Source: JAICKM01 sp038228295
Lineage (GTDB): Bacteria > Chloroflexota > Chloroflexia > QHBQ01 > JAICKM01
Assembly: GCA_038228295.1 (NCBI GenBank)
Contig: JBBRPH010000026.1
Coordinates: 1-64,000 of the forward strand
Direction: 5' to 3'
Length of the DNA stretch: 64,000 nucleotides
Each line of letters begins with the position of its first letter. Positions within the stretch are counted from its first letter, which is position 1. The position numbers were made by a program, and so were the translations under genes. This document shows, one piece after another, positions 8,154 to 15,799 of this stretch. The notes beneath the pieces were generated by a model. That model ran no database searches and had not been told where the DNA came from. It saw only the letters and a program-made list of their open reading frames with translations.

Positions 8154-8168
8154 TATAATCGCAGGGTG
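8154..8168 (+). promoter_or_regulatory. -10 box directly before a GTG start (possible leaderless mRNA)
   Basis: TATAAT at 8154-8159 is followed six bases later by GTG (8166-8168), where transcription would begin. The -35 candidate TGGGCA (8131-8136, 17-bp spacer) is weak. No Shine-Dalgarno sequence precedes the GTG or the ATG at 8121. Confidence 0.45.
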
Positions 8169-9548
8169 AAATTGACCGACCGCCAACGCGCAAGTATCCA
8201 AACCGCGCTCGGCCACGCCTTCCCTAGCGCACACGCTATCGCCGGTTTGCAGGCCGGCCTATCCAGCACGCTGCCGCTCGCCGCCGACCCCAACACCGCC
8301 CTCAGCGCCTTGATCGGCTGGGCGGAAGCGAGCGACCGCCTAACCGATCTGCTAGTTGCCGCCCGCGACGCACGCCCGGCCGACCAGACAATCCGCCGCT
8401 TGGCCGAACGCCTAGCCGGCGGCGACGGCTCATATCTGGCGATCCTTAAAAGCCGCATACACCAATTAGACGGCAGTGGCACGGGTGCTAAAGCGGGACG
8501 TGATCCGGCCCTTTTAGAGTCGTTTATCCAGGCACTGGACTCGGACCACCCCGATCCAGGCGCACTCTATGCGCGCGGACGCACGTACCATACATTGGGC
8601 CGCTGGGAGGCCGCGCTGGCCGATTTCACGCGCGCACTGACCGTGCGGCCCGATCATGCGGCGACGCTACACCGGCGCGGCAACACGCTTTACGCGCTAG
8701 GCCGCACGCAGGCAGCGCTGGCTGATTTCAATGCGGCGCTGGCCCTGCGGCCTAATCAGCCGATGGTATTGAGCGACCGGGGACGTACCTATGCCACACT
8801 CGGTCAATGGGACGCGGCGCTAGCCGACTATTCCGCCGCGCTGGCCCGGCAACCCGATGGTGCGGATACACTCTACAATCGCGGCTTGACCCTGCACCAG
8901 ATGGGCCGCCACGCCGAGGCGGTGGGCGACTATAGCCGCGTGCTGCGTCTGCGCCCACATGATGCCGACGTGTATTACAGTCGCGGCAACAGCCTACGCG
9001 CCCTGAATCGCCACACCGCCGCGCTGGCCGACTATAACGCCGCGCTGGCTGCCGACCCGATGCATATTGCGCGCCTAAACCGTGGGCTAACTCTGGCCGC
9101 GCTAAGTCGTCCCGCCGAGGCACTGGCCGACTTCAACACGGTCCTGGCGGCGCAACCGGACGATGCAGCCGTCCTGGCCTATCGCGCCGGGACATACAGC
9201 GACTTAGGCCGCCTGACCGAAGCGCTGACCGATTTCAACGCCTACCTCGCCCTGCGGCCCGACCATGTGCCGACGCTGACCAATCGCGCCATCACCCGCC
9301 AGCGCCTGGGCGACCCAGCCGGAGCGCGAGCCGACTACGCCGCCGCCCTGGCCCTGGCCCCCAGCGACGCGGCGGTACTCTACAACCTCGCCTGCCTGCA
9401 CAGCCTACAGGGTGACCCAGCCGCCTTACCCACCCTCGCCGCCGCTTGCGCCGCCGATCCCACCTTCCGCACGCTCGCCGCCTCCGATCCCGACTTCGCT
9501 CCTTTGCACGCCGACGCAGACTGGCCTATGCTGATCGAAAAGTGTTGA
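8166..9548 (+). CDS. EAD1-TPR protein
   Basis: Residues 1-80 (KLTDRQRASIQTALGHAF, then LSALIGWAEASDRLTDLLVAA) match the effector-associated domain EAD1 pattern: a short helical adaptor with 'FPS' and 'LIxWAExxxRLxxLLxAA'. In bacterial conflict systems EADs join a sensor or adaptor to a separately encoded effector carrying the same EAD. From about residue 125 follow nine to ten tetratricopeptide repeats of 34 residues (ALYARGRTYHTLGRWEAALADF type), a protein-protein scaffold. A cytoplasmic location is expected because there is no signal peptide. The frame is open from an ATG at 8121, but those 15 residues lie outside the domain and a -10 box overlaps them, so GTG 8166 is preferred. No EAD1 effector is found in this window. 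Confidence 0.8.
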   Translation: MKLTDRQRASIQTALGHAFPSAHAIAGLQAGLSSTLPLAADPNTALSALIGWAEASDRLTDLLVAARDARPADQTIRRLAERLAGGDGSYLAILKSRIHQLDGSGTGAKAGRDPALLESFIQALDSDHPDPGALYARGRTYHTLGRWEAALADFTRALTVRPDHAATLHRRGNTLYALGRTQAALADFNAALALRPNQPMVLSDRGRTYATLGQWDAALADYSAALARQPDGADTLYNRGLTLHQMGRHAEAVGDYSRVLRLRPHDADVYYSRGNSLRALNRHTAALADYNAALAADPMHIARLNRGLTLAALSRPAEALADFNTVLAAQPDDAAVLAYRAGTYSDLGRLTEALTDFNAYLALRPDHVPTLTNRAITRQRLGDPAGARADYAAALALAPSDAAVLYNLACLHSLQGDPAALPTLAAACAADPTFRTLAASDPDFAPLHADADWPMLIEKC

Positions 9549-9569
9549 GTGTTGCGTGTTGCGTGCTAC
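9542..9569 (+). repeat. Heptanucleotide array at the 3' end of the EAD1-TPR gene
   Basis: Four consecutive 7-mers: GTGTTGA, GTGTTGC, GTGTTGC, GTGCTAC. The first contains the TGA stop codon (9546-9548) of the preceding gene. Confidence 0.7.
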
Positions 9570-9650
9570 ACATGACGCTTTACCTAATAGATGGAACCGC
9601 CTTCTTAACCACCATACCCTTCCTAACCTCCGTGTCGCCGTGGTGCCGGG

Positions 9651-10565
9651 TCACGGCCGGCGGGGAGCGGGCCGGCTGCCCGGCGGTAGGGGCAGCGGGC
9701 GGAAGCCTTCGCCGAGGACCGTGTGCGCCTCACTGATGATCACGAAGGCGTGCGGGTCGAGTTCGTGGATCAGGTCGGTTACGCGGGTGATCTCCGGCTG
9801 GCGCACCACGACCAGCAATACGCGCTGATCGTTGCCGCTATACGCGCCGCTGCCGCGCAGGAACGTCGCGCCCCGGCCCAGATCGGTCAAGATACGCGCC
9901 GCTAGATCGTCGGGCCGACTCGAAATGATATAGGCCATGCGGGTATCGGAGCGGCCCTCCTGGATCAGTGCGACCATGCGACCGGCGGCGTAGGAGCCGA
10001 TCAGGGCATAGAGCGCTCGGTCGGCGCCTAGCACCAATGCGGCCCCGGCATAGACCAGCGCGTCGAAGCCGATCAGCGTTTGGTTGATCGGTACGCCGCG
10101 CCGCCGCAGCAACAGGGCGATAATATCGGAGCCGCCGGTGGTCCCATAGCCGCGAAACACCAACCCCTCGCCCACCCCACCTAGCAGGCCGCCATAGAGT
10201 GTGTAGAGGAGCGGATCGTGCGTGACGGGCGTGACAAACGGACGCAGGGCATCAATCGCCACCGACAAGACGATCACCGCAAATAGAGTGCGCGCGACGA
10301 AGTGCCAACCACCCAACCAGCGCAACCCGGCCAGCAGCAGCGGCACATTACAAGCGAAAAATATCACGCCGACCGGTGCGCCGCTATAGTGATTGAGAAT
10401 CAGTGCAATGCCCGTTACGCCGCCGGAAAAGACGTTATTAGGAATCAGGAACAGATCGTTGGCGAGCGCGACCAACAGCGTCCCGATCCCGATCAGGGCA
10501 TAGGTTTGCAACGTGTGACGCACGGCAGGCCAGATTATCACCAGGCGGCGCGGGCGGTGGGACAT
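9651..10565 (-). CDS. YitT-family membrane protein with C-terminal DUF2179
   Basis: A 304-residue integral membrane protein with five to six hydrophobic segments (TYALIGIGTLLVALANDLF, FFACNVPLLLAGLRWLGG, TLFAVIVLSVAIDAL). It carries the family hallmarks IPNNVFSGGVTGIALIL and GTTGGSDIIALLLRR. After residue 210 comes the soluble DUF2179 domain (MAYIISSRPDDLAARIL, VLLVVVRQPEITRVTDLI). Its transported substrate is not established. AAAGGAGG lies seven bases before the ATG at 10563-10565, so the 31 extra codons upstream are left out. It is divergent from the CoA-transferase pair. Confidence 0.9.
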   Translation of the reverse strand: MSHRPRRLVIIWPAVRHTLQTYALIGIGTLLVALANDLFLIPNNVFSGGVTGIALILNHYSGAPVGVIFFACNVPLLLAGLRWLGGWHFVARTLFAVIVLSVAIDALRPFVTPVTHDPLLYTLYGGLLGGVGEGLVFRGYGTTGGSDIIALLLRRRGVPINQTLIGFDALVYAGAALVLGADRALYALIGSYAAGRMVALIQEGRSDTRMAYIISSRPDDLAARILTDLGRGATFLRGSGAYSGNDQRVLLVVVRQPEITRVTDLIHELDPHAFVIISEAHTVLGEGFRPLPLPPGSRPAPRRP

Positions 10566-10696
10566 GGGGGTTCCTCCTTTGGCCGTATTATAGCCGATGC
10601 CGGCTAGCCGCTCGTAGGACCGCGTGTGGCGCGAGAACACGCCTAGTCGGTGGTGCAATCCGTGCTAATTCTAATCAGCGTAGGGAGGAAGCGTAT

Positions 10697-11596
10697 ATGA
10701 CCGAGGTGGCAGCGGGACGACCGAGCAAAGTGCTGACAGTAACCGAAGCGATCCACCAATGGGTGCCACCCGACTGCCCCAGCCTGGTCGTCGGCGGGAT
10801 GCATCTGCACAATATGCCGATGGCATTGGTGCGCGCACTAGTGCAGGCGCGCACCGGCCGCCGCATTCGCACTTTGATCGCCGGCCCGGCAGCGGGCATC
10901 GGCGCAGACCTGCTGATCGGCGCGGGGCTGGTCGAGACTGCCTGGGTGAGCTACATCGGCCTGGAACATTTCGGCCTAGCCCCCGCCTTTCGCCGCGCTG
11001 TGGCCGAGGGGCGGCTGGTGGTGCATGACCTGGATGCGCTGAGCTTGCTCGAAGCGGTGCGCGCCGGCGGAGCGGGGCTACCTTTTGCCACCGTGCCGCC
11101 CGGCCTGGCCCAGACCGATCTGCCGCGCGCACCGGGTAGCCTCTACCGGGAAGTAACCGATCCGTTCAGCGGTCGGCCGGCCTGGGTGGTGCCAGCCATC
11201 CGGCCGACCATTGCTCTAATCGCCTGCCAGGAAGCCGACATCTACGGCAACGGCTTCTTTCGCGGCGCATCGTTAGCCGACCGTACCCTGGCGCTGGCTG
11301 CCGACCGCGTGATCCTACAAGTGGAGCGCTTGGTGGAACCAAGTGTGGCTCGCCACAATCCAGCCGGCGTGGGCGTGCCCGGTTTCCGTGTGGCAGCGGT
11401 AGTGCCGGTCGGCTTCGGCTGCCATCCCACGTCGAGCCACCGCTACTACAATTACGACGATGTGCATATCCAGACTTATCAGCGTTTGGCGGCAACTGAA
11501 GCGGGTTTCATGGCTTATATGCGCCGCTATTGCGATGAACCGGCCACCCAAGATGCCTACATGGATCGGGTGCAAGACGAGGAGTGGCAACGATGA
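10697..11596 (+). CDS. CoA-transferase-fold enzyme, subunit A
   Basis: The product has 299 residues and belongs to the class I CoA-transferase family (GctA/IpdA type). Visible are SLVVGGMHLHNMPMALVRALV and the Rossmann-like TLIAGPAAGIGADLLIGAGLV, and near the C-terminus GVGVPGFRVAAVVPVGFGCHPTS. It should form a heteromeric enzyme with the next gene, whose ATG overlaps this stop (ATGA). GGGAGGA lies seven bases before the ATG. Members move CoA between acyl groups or, as in mycobacterial IpdAB, hydrolyse a ring-opened acyl-CoA. The substrate cannot be told here, and no degradation pathway is adjacent. Confidence 0.85.
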   Translation: MTEVAAGRPSKVLTVTEAIHQWVPPDCPSLVVGGMHLHNMPMALVRALVQARTGRRIRTLIAGPAAGIGADLLIGAGLVETAWVSYIGLEHFGLAPAFRRAVAEGRLVVHDLDALSLLEAVRAGGAGLPFATVPPGLAQTDLPRAPGSLYREVTDPFSGRPAWVVPAIRPTIALIACQEADIYGNGFFRGASLADRTLALAADRVILQVERLVEPSVARHNPAGVGVPGFRVAAVVPVGFGCHPTSSHRYYNYDDVHIQTYQRLAATEAGFMAYMRRYCDEPATQDAYMDRVQDEEWQR

Positions 11597-12435
11597 GCTT
11601 CGCTAATCTAGGCGGCAAACCCGTAGACCGCAATGGGCGCGACGGCGAGGCGGCGCCCGCACCCGTCGGCCAGGTGTTGCCGCTCTATGCTAAAGGCGCG
11701 ATGCGCCCGCCGGCCACGCTCGAACTGATGGCTATCCGACTAGCCGCCGAACTGCGCGACGGCGAAACTGTAGTCTTTGGCGCGGTGAGCTTGTTGCCGT
11801 TGGCGGCCGCCCGCCTGGCGCAATTGACGCACGCGCCCAACCTGACCATCCTGGCCGGAGCCAGCGGCGCGGTCAACCCCGAAGCGGCGCCGCTCGTGCC
11901 GTCTTCAGGCGACTACAGCAACCTGGTGGCCGAAGCCGCGCTGTCGTTCCACGAACTATTGCTGCTCCAGGCAGGTGGGCGCTACGATGTGTTTTTCGCC
12001 GGCGGGATGCAGGTGGATGCACAGGGCAACGCCAACCTGATCGGCACCCCCACTGCACGCGGTCCCGGCGCGGCAGGCTTGCCGCTGGCAACGGCGGTTG
12101 GGCGCACCATCCTCTATTTCACCAATCACGACCGCCGCACCTTCGTGCCTCATGTAGACCATGTGACCCTGCCCGGCCGGCGCGCCGGCGCGGATTTGCG
12201 CGGCACGCCTAGTTTGGTGATCACCCCGCTGGCCGTGCTGGACTTCACCGCCGCAGGGATGCGGCTCGTCTCCACCCACGGCGGAGCCGATGCCGCCGCT
12301 GTACAAGCCGCCACCGGCTTTCCGCTGCTCCTGCCGGACGGCGACGTACCCGCCACGCCGCTGCCCAGCAGCGATACGCTCAAACTGTTACGGACCATAG
12401 ACGAAGGTGGCTTGCTGCTACCGACCGACCGTTAG
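11593..12435 (+). CDS. CoA-transferase-fold enzyme, subunit B
   Basis: The product has 280 residues. The core VVFGAVSLLPLAAARLAQLTH, then APNLTILAGASGAVNP aligns with the GctB pattern 'GxxLPLLAARLAxLTHAPNLVLIYESG', in which the Glu is catalytic. Here the aligned position is Ala (residue 90), so the classic thioester-forming Glu seems to be missing. A GTG nine bases upstream is possible, but the ATG at 11593 overlaps the stop of subunit A and has GAGGAG in front, indicating translational coupling. A GC-rich stem-loop at 12601-12634 ends the pair. It may be a hydrolase or lyase rather than a transferase; that is inference. Confidence 0.8.
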   Translation: MSFANLGGKPVDRNGRDGEAAPAPVGQVLPLYAKGAMRPPATLELMAIRLAAELRDGETVVFGAVSLLPLAAARLAQLTHAPNLTILAGASGAVNPEAAPLVPSSGDYSNLVAEAALSFHELLLLQAGGRYDVFFAGGMQVDAQGNANLIGTPTARGPGAAGLPLATAVGRTILYFTNHDRRTFVPHVDHVTLPGRRAGADLRGTPSLVITPLAVLDFTAAGMRLVSTHGGADAAAVQAATGFPLLLPDGDVPATPLPSSDTLKLLRTIDEGGLLLPTDR

Positions 12436-12600
12436 CGCTAACGTTCGGCCGGTCAAAGGGGTCGCAAACTCGCTGCCAAATTGTGCAACCACCGGCGGTG
12501 CCGTGCGTTGAATATAGCAGAAGCAGCGGAGCCAACGCCGTCTACTTCGAGGGTGATCCGGATCTCCCAACTTTAACTTTATCTCACGTAAAACAGCAAA

Positions 12601-12634
12601 CGCCCGGCCCTGCGTTATACACAGGGGCCGGGCG
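12601..12634. terminator. Bidirectional stem-loop between convergent genes
   Basis: CGCCCGGCCC (12601-12610) pairs with GGGCCGGGCG (12625-12634) around a 14-base loop. It lies between the CoA-transferase pair and the convergent TelA operon. The remaining sequence of this 278-bp gap shows no gene. Confidence 0.65.
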
Positions 12635-12713
12635 ACTATACAATACAACGGTCGCGCTATGCCCGTCTGCCGGAGCATGGCTATTTTTGCGTCACAGCGA
12701 CCATGCCGCGTAG

Positions 12714-13964
12714 CTACCGCGTGTCGGCGGCCGCCTGTTGCGCGGCCTTAGTCAAGCGGTCATTGGCCGCGTGCAGCTTGGCGATATTCTCAGTGATTGC
12801 GGCGGCGGCGGTGCGGCGGGCATCGGCGCCCGTCTGGCGGCTCTCGATCAGGCCGTCCATAGCGGCAATCACCGCATCGGTTTGCTTCTGCAACACCTCG
12901 GTGCTGATCATCGCCCGTTCGGTGGTCGCCGCTGCGTCATGAACCGCCTCGCCTAGCGCCTGCGAGCGCATCGCCACCAAGTCGTCGGTGGCATCCATGA
13001 CGATGTTGGCGGCAGCCGAGGCTTGCTTGGAGCGCAGCGAAGCCGCGTACAGCGCGGCGGTCTCCTTCCAGGTCGGGATCGCCACATAGATCAGCGTACT
13101 CAGTTTCATCGCCAGCCCTACATCGGCGGCGCGCAGGATCGAAATCTCGGGACCGGCCGACCAGGCCAGCATCAGGCGGCTTTTGAGATCGCCAATCTTC
13201 ACATCCAACAAGCTGATCACGTCAGCCAGCCAGCGCGTCTTCGCATCGTGATCGGGATCGGGGTGGCCGGTGGTGGATGCTTGCCCGTTGAGCGTCGCCA
13301 GTTCCTGGCGTGTGGCCTCTTTCTTGTACTCCAACGCCGCGATCACGATCATCAGCTGACGCAGGTTTAAGTCGTTTTGCTGATATAGTTGATCGTAGAA
13401 CAGGATATTTTCGATCATATTGCGGTCGTGGCCGCTCAATTCCGCCACCACCTTATCAATCATCTGCTGGATGGTGTCGAACTGTTCCAGTAGTGTTTCT
13501 AACGCAGTTTTGCCTTTGCCCAAGATGCGCTGGAAGAAATTAATCCCGTGTTCCATCTGGTCACGGATCTGCGCGTCGGGCTGGAAGTTATGCTGCTTAA
13601 GGGTTTTCATAGCCCGCACGACTTCGGCCATCTTCTGGCCCACCTCCGGAATGTCTCCCTTGCGTTGCCCTTTGATCATTTGGTCCGACACATCGCCGAG
13701 CAGCGCTAATTCGGCGTTACCCACCGCGATCAGTGCCGCCGTATTGGAAACATCCAGGTGTTCAGCCATTTGCTGGGCCGCCTGGCGCTCCGGCGACTGG
13801 AGATGATCCATGGCGATAAACAGATCGGGCTTCGCCCGGTAGGTCGTCAGCGCGGTGCTGGTGGCTGCCGGTGGTTGGGCGGGAATAATCGCCCCGCCCA
13901 ACGGCTGCACGGTGGTATTAACGCTTGTATCCAGGGGATCAAGCCTCTTGGTATTGGTATCCAT
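12714..13964 (-). CDS. TelA-family protein (toxic anion resistance)
   Basis: A 416-residue, mostly helical cytoplasmic protein. Family motifs visible are GKGKTALETLLEQFDTIQQM, ENILFYDQLYQQNDLNLRQL and the conserved VGLAMKLSTLIYVAIPTWKE. Coiled-coil stretches dominate the C-terminus. TelA/KlaA homologues are tied to tellurite and cell-envelope stress resistance, but their mechanism is not settled. GGAGGA precedes the ATG. It is the last gene of a four-gene minus-strand operon with XpaC and two binding proteins. In Bacillus subtilis yaaN (TelA) also sits beside xpaC, so this pairing is an old one. Confidence 0.9.
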   Translation of the reverse strand: MDTNTKRLDPLDTSVNTTVQPLGGAIIPAQPPAATSTALTTYRAKPDLFIAMDHLQSPERQAAQQMAEHLDVSNTAALIAVGNAELALLGDVSDQMIKGQRKGDIPEVGQKMAEVVRAMKTLKQHNFQPDAQIRDQMEHGINFFQRILGKGKTALETLLEQFDTIQQMIDKVVAELSGHDRNMIENILFYDQLYQQNDLNLRQLMIVIAALEYKKEATRQELATLNGQASTTGHPDPDHDAKTRWLADVISLLDVKIGDLKSRLMLAWSAGPEISILRAADVGLAMKLSTLIYVAIPTWKETAALYAASLRSKQASAAANIVMDATDDLVAMRSQALGEAVHDAAATTERAMISTEVLQKQTDAVIAAMDGLIESRQTGADARRTAAAAITENIAKLHAANDRLTKAAQQAAADTR

Positions 13965-14001
13965 GTCTAATCCTCCGTAGAGCGAGCAGGGCAGGCCTGC
14001 G

Positions 14002-15129
14002 CTAGTTACACTTGCCGTTCGCCAGGCAATCGTTCATCGCTAGGATCACATCTGCGCCGGGTAGGTCCACCACTCGTGTGATCTGGTCGGGAATCGCCAC
14101 CAGCGGGAAGTCGCCGGCTTTGTTGACGGTGCCGAAGACGGCCGAGCGGAAGCCGTGCTTGCGCCAGGCCAACTGCTGAATGTCGGGATCTTTCATGGCC
14201 GTGATCAACCGTTGCGCGTCTGTGCTGAGGGTGAGGATGGGGTGCGAACTCCACGCCGTCGGATCGGGATAGAGGATGCGGAGATCCGTCGCCGCCTTGA
14301 TGCCCACCGGGTTCTGCACACTAGCCTCCAAGATCTGCGACTCATAACCGGCGTAGAGCGGGAATGCGCCGACTCCTTGCGTGAGATAGGCTTCAAAGCC
14401 GAAGCCCGAACTGCGCGCCTGCAAGCCCTGTGCCTTGTAAATCTCGGCCAGCTTCGGCAGCACCGGCTTGGCGGTATCCAGCGTCGCCACATCGAAATCG
14501 TTATTGGAGGCCAACATATTCAGCATTAGCAGATACAGGATGTTGCCGCTGTTACTTTCGGTGGGGTTGGTGCTTTTGAGGCGGATCGGGCCGCGTAACG
14601 TCGTGCCGCCCAGAGTTTCCCAAGTGGTGCCCTTGTTGATGTAATCCAGCAAAGTTTTCATCTTGACGATATAATATTGCCCCGCCCGTTGCTCGACAAT
14701 GCCGTTGCTCTTCAGTGCATCGGTCGGTGCGGCCCAGGAATAGACGACCAGCGGGCTGTTCAGCACGTTTTCGCCTTTGTACCCTGGAAAGTCACCCAGA
14801 TTATGGCCCTTCTCAAACACCAACTGTGCGCTGGCGTTAGACGGCCACAGGCAGTTAACCCCTTGCGCTTTCAGATCCGCCGTCGGAATCTGCACCAAGT
14901 CTAGCGATCCACGAGCACTGAAACGGACATTCAGCAGATAGCGGGTGCGAAGCAGCGCAGCAATCTCCGGGTCGTCCAGCAAGGGCTGTTTTTCCGACCC
15001 CCCGATACAGGTGACAGTTGCCACGGCGGCGGGGGCCGCCGGTTTGGGCAGGGCTTGCACCAAGCCAATCACCCCCACAGCGGCGACAAGGACCACAACT
15101 CCCAGAATCAGCCGGATATTACGGTTCAC
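14002..15129 (-). CDS. Membrane-anchored extracytoplasmic binding-protein-like protein
   Basis: The product has 375 residues. One N-terminal hydrophobic helix (LILGVVVLVAAVGVIGLVQ) acts as anchor or signal. The rest resembles class II periplasmic binding proteins: DLVQIPTADLKAQGVNCLWPS, VVYSWAAPTDAL, then a 'TNPTESNSGNILYLLML' segment similar to the molybdate/iron-binding type. The same signature (TNPSQSNSGATAYLAFL) occurs in the vWA-fused paralogue at 15800-17431, so the two are homologous. No permease or ATPase is encoded nearby, hence it is more likely a sensor or envelope factor than a transport component. The start is GTG with AGGAGAA seven bases upstream. Confidence 0.75.
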   Translation of the reverse strand: MNRNIRLILGVVVLVAAVGVIGLVQALPKPAAPAAVATVTCIGGSEKQPLLDDPEIAALLRTRYLLNVRFSARGSLDLVQIPTADLKAQGVNCLWPSNASAQLVFEKGHNLGDFPGYKGENVLNSPLVVYSWAAPTDALKSNGIVEQRAGQYYIVKMKTLLDYINKGTTWETLGGTTLRGPIRLKSTNPTESNSGNILYLLMLNMLASNNDFDVATLDTAKPVLPKLAEIYKAQGLQARSSGFGFEAYLTQGVGAFPLYAGYESQILEASVQNPVGIKAATDLRILYPDPTAWSSHPILTLSTDAQRLITAMKDPDIQQLAWRKHGFRSAVFGTVNKAGDFPLVAIPDQITRVVDLPGADVILAMNDCLANGKCN

Positions 15130-15140
15130 GATTGCTTCTC

Positions 15141-15764
15141 CTATTTCAACGCTTCGTATTGCGACGCTTCCAATTGGCTCATGTTCACTTCCAGTTGCAG
15201 CATATCACCGGCATGGAGTCGATCAATGTTATTGTTCAGCCACTGGTTCAGCGCGGGCAGCGTTTTACCGGCCAGGCGTTGTGTGACTTCGGCGGCGCGG
15301 CCCTGCGTTACTTGGTAAGGATCACGGATGATGTCGCGGTAGGCATTCAGCGTTTCACTGAGTTTGCCCACGCGGTACTCCACGGCTTGCGCCGCCGACA
15401 GCAACTCGTTGGGCCGCTTATCCTGCACCTCTTGCAGCAGGAACTGCACGCGGTTACACACCTCCACGATTTGCGGGCCGACCGGACCGGGGGGCAGGCT
15501 TTGCGCCTGCTGAGCGATCACACGCACTTGGGCGAGGGTTTTGCGCGCATGGTCGCGTGCCCCTTCGATATAAGCATCACTGCTGACTTCCTTTTCGCTG
15601 CGCGGGTCGAGGATCAGGTAGAGTGCGACAAACACCAGGATCGCGATACCGCCACTGATCCACCAAGTAAAAGACAGCACAGCGTAGCAAAAGGCCAGGA
15701 CTGCAAACGCCCCACCGAGGGCCAGCGGCCATGCAATCTGCGGCGGAAACCGGACGGCTTTCAT
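15141..15764 (-). CDS. XpaC-like membrane protein
   Basis: The product has 207 residues. Two neighbouring hydrophobic helices (residues 10-50: WPLALGGAFAVLAFCYAVLS and ISGGIAILVFVALYLIL) are followed by a long helical cytoplasmic domain (ARKTLAQVRVIAQQAQSL, VCNRVQFLLQEVQDKRPNEL). This fits the XpaC family, named after 5-bromo-4-chloroindolyl phosphate hydrolysis, whose real activity is unclear. It is encoded between the two binding-protein genes, 11 bases upstream of one of them, in the TelA operon. GAGGAG precedes the ATG. The assignment rests on architecture plus the TelA partnership. Confidence 0.65.
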   Translation of the reverse strand: MKAVRFPPQIAWPLALGGAFAVLAFCYAVLSFTWWISGGIAILVFVALYLILDPRSEKEVSSDAYIEGARDHARKTLAQVRVIAQQAQSLPPGPVGPQIVEVCNRVQFLLQEVQDKRPNELLSAAQAVEYRVGKLSETLNAYRDIIRDPYQVTQGRAAEVTQRLAGKTLPALNQWLNNNIDRLHAGDMLQLEVNMSQLEASQYEALK

Positions 15765-15799
15765 AACGGAACGCTCCTCTATTGCACTTGACGGGCGGA

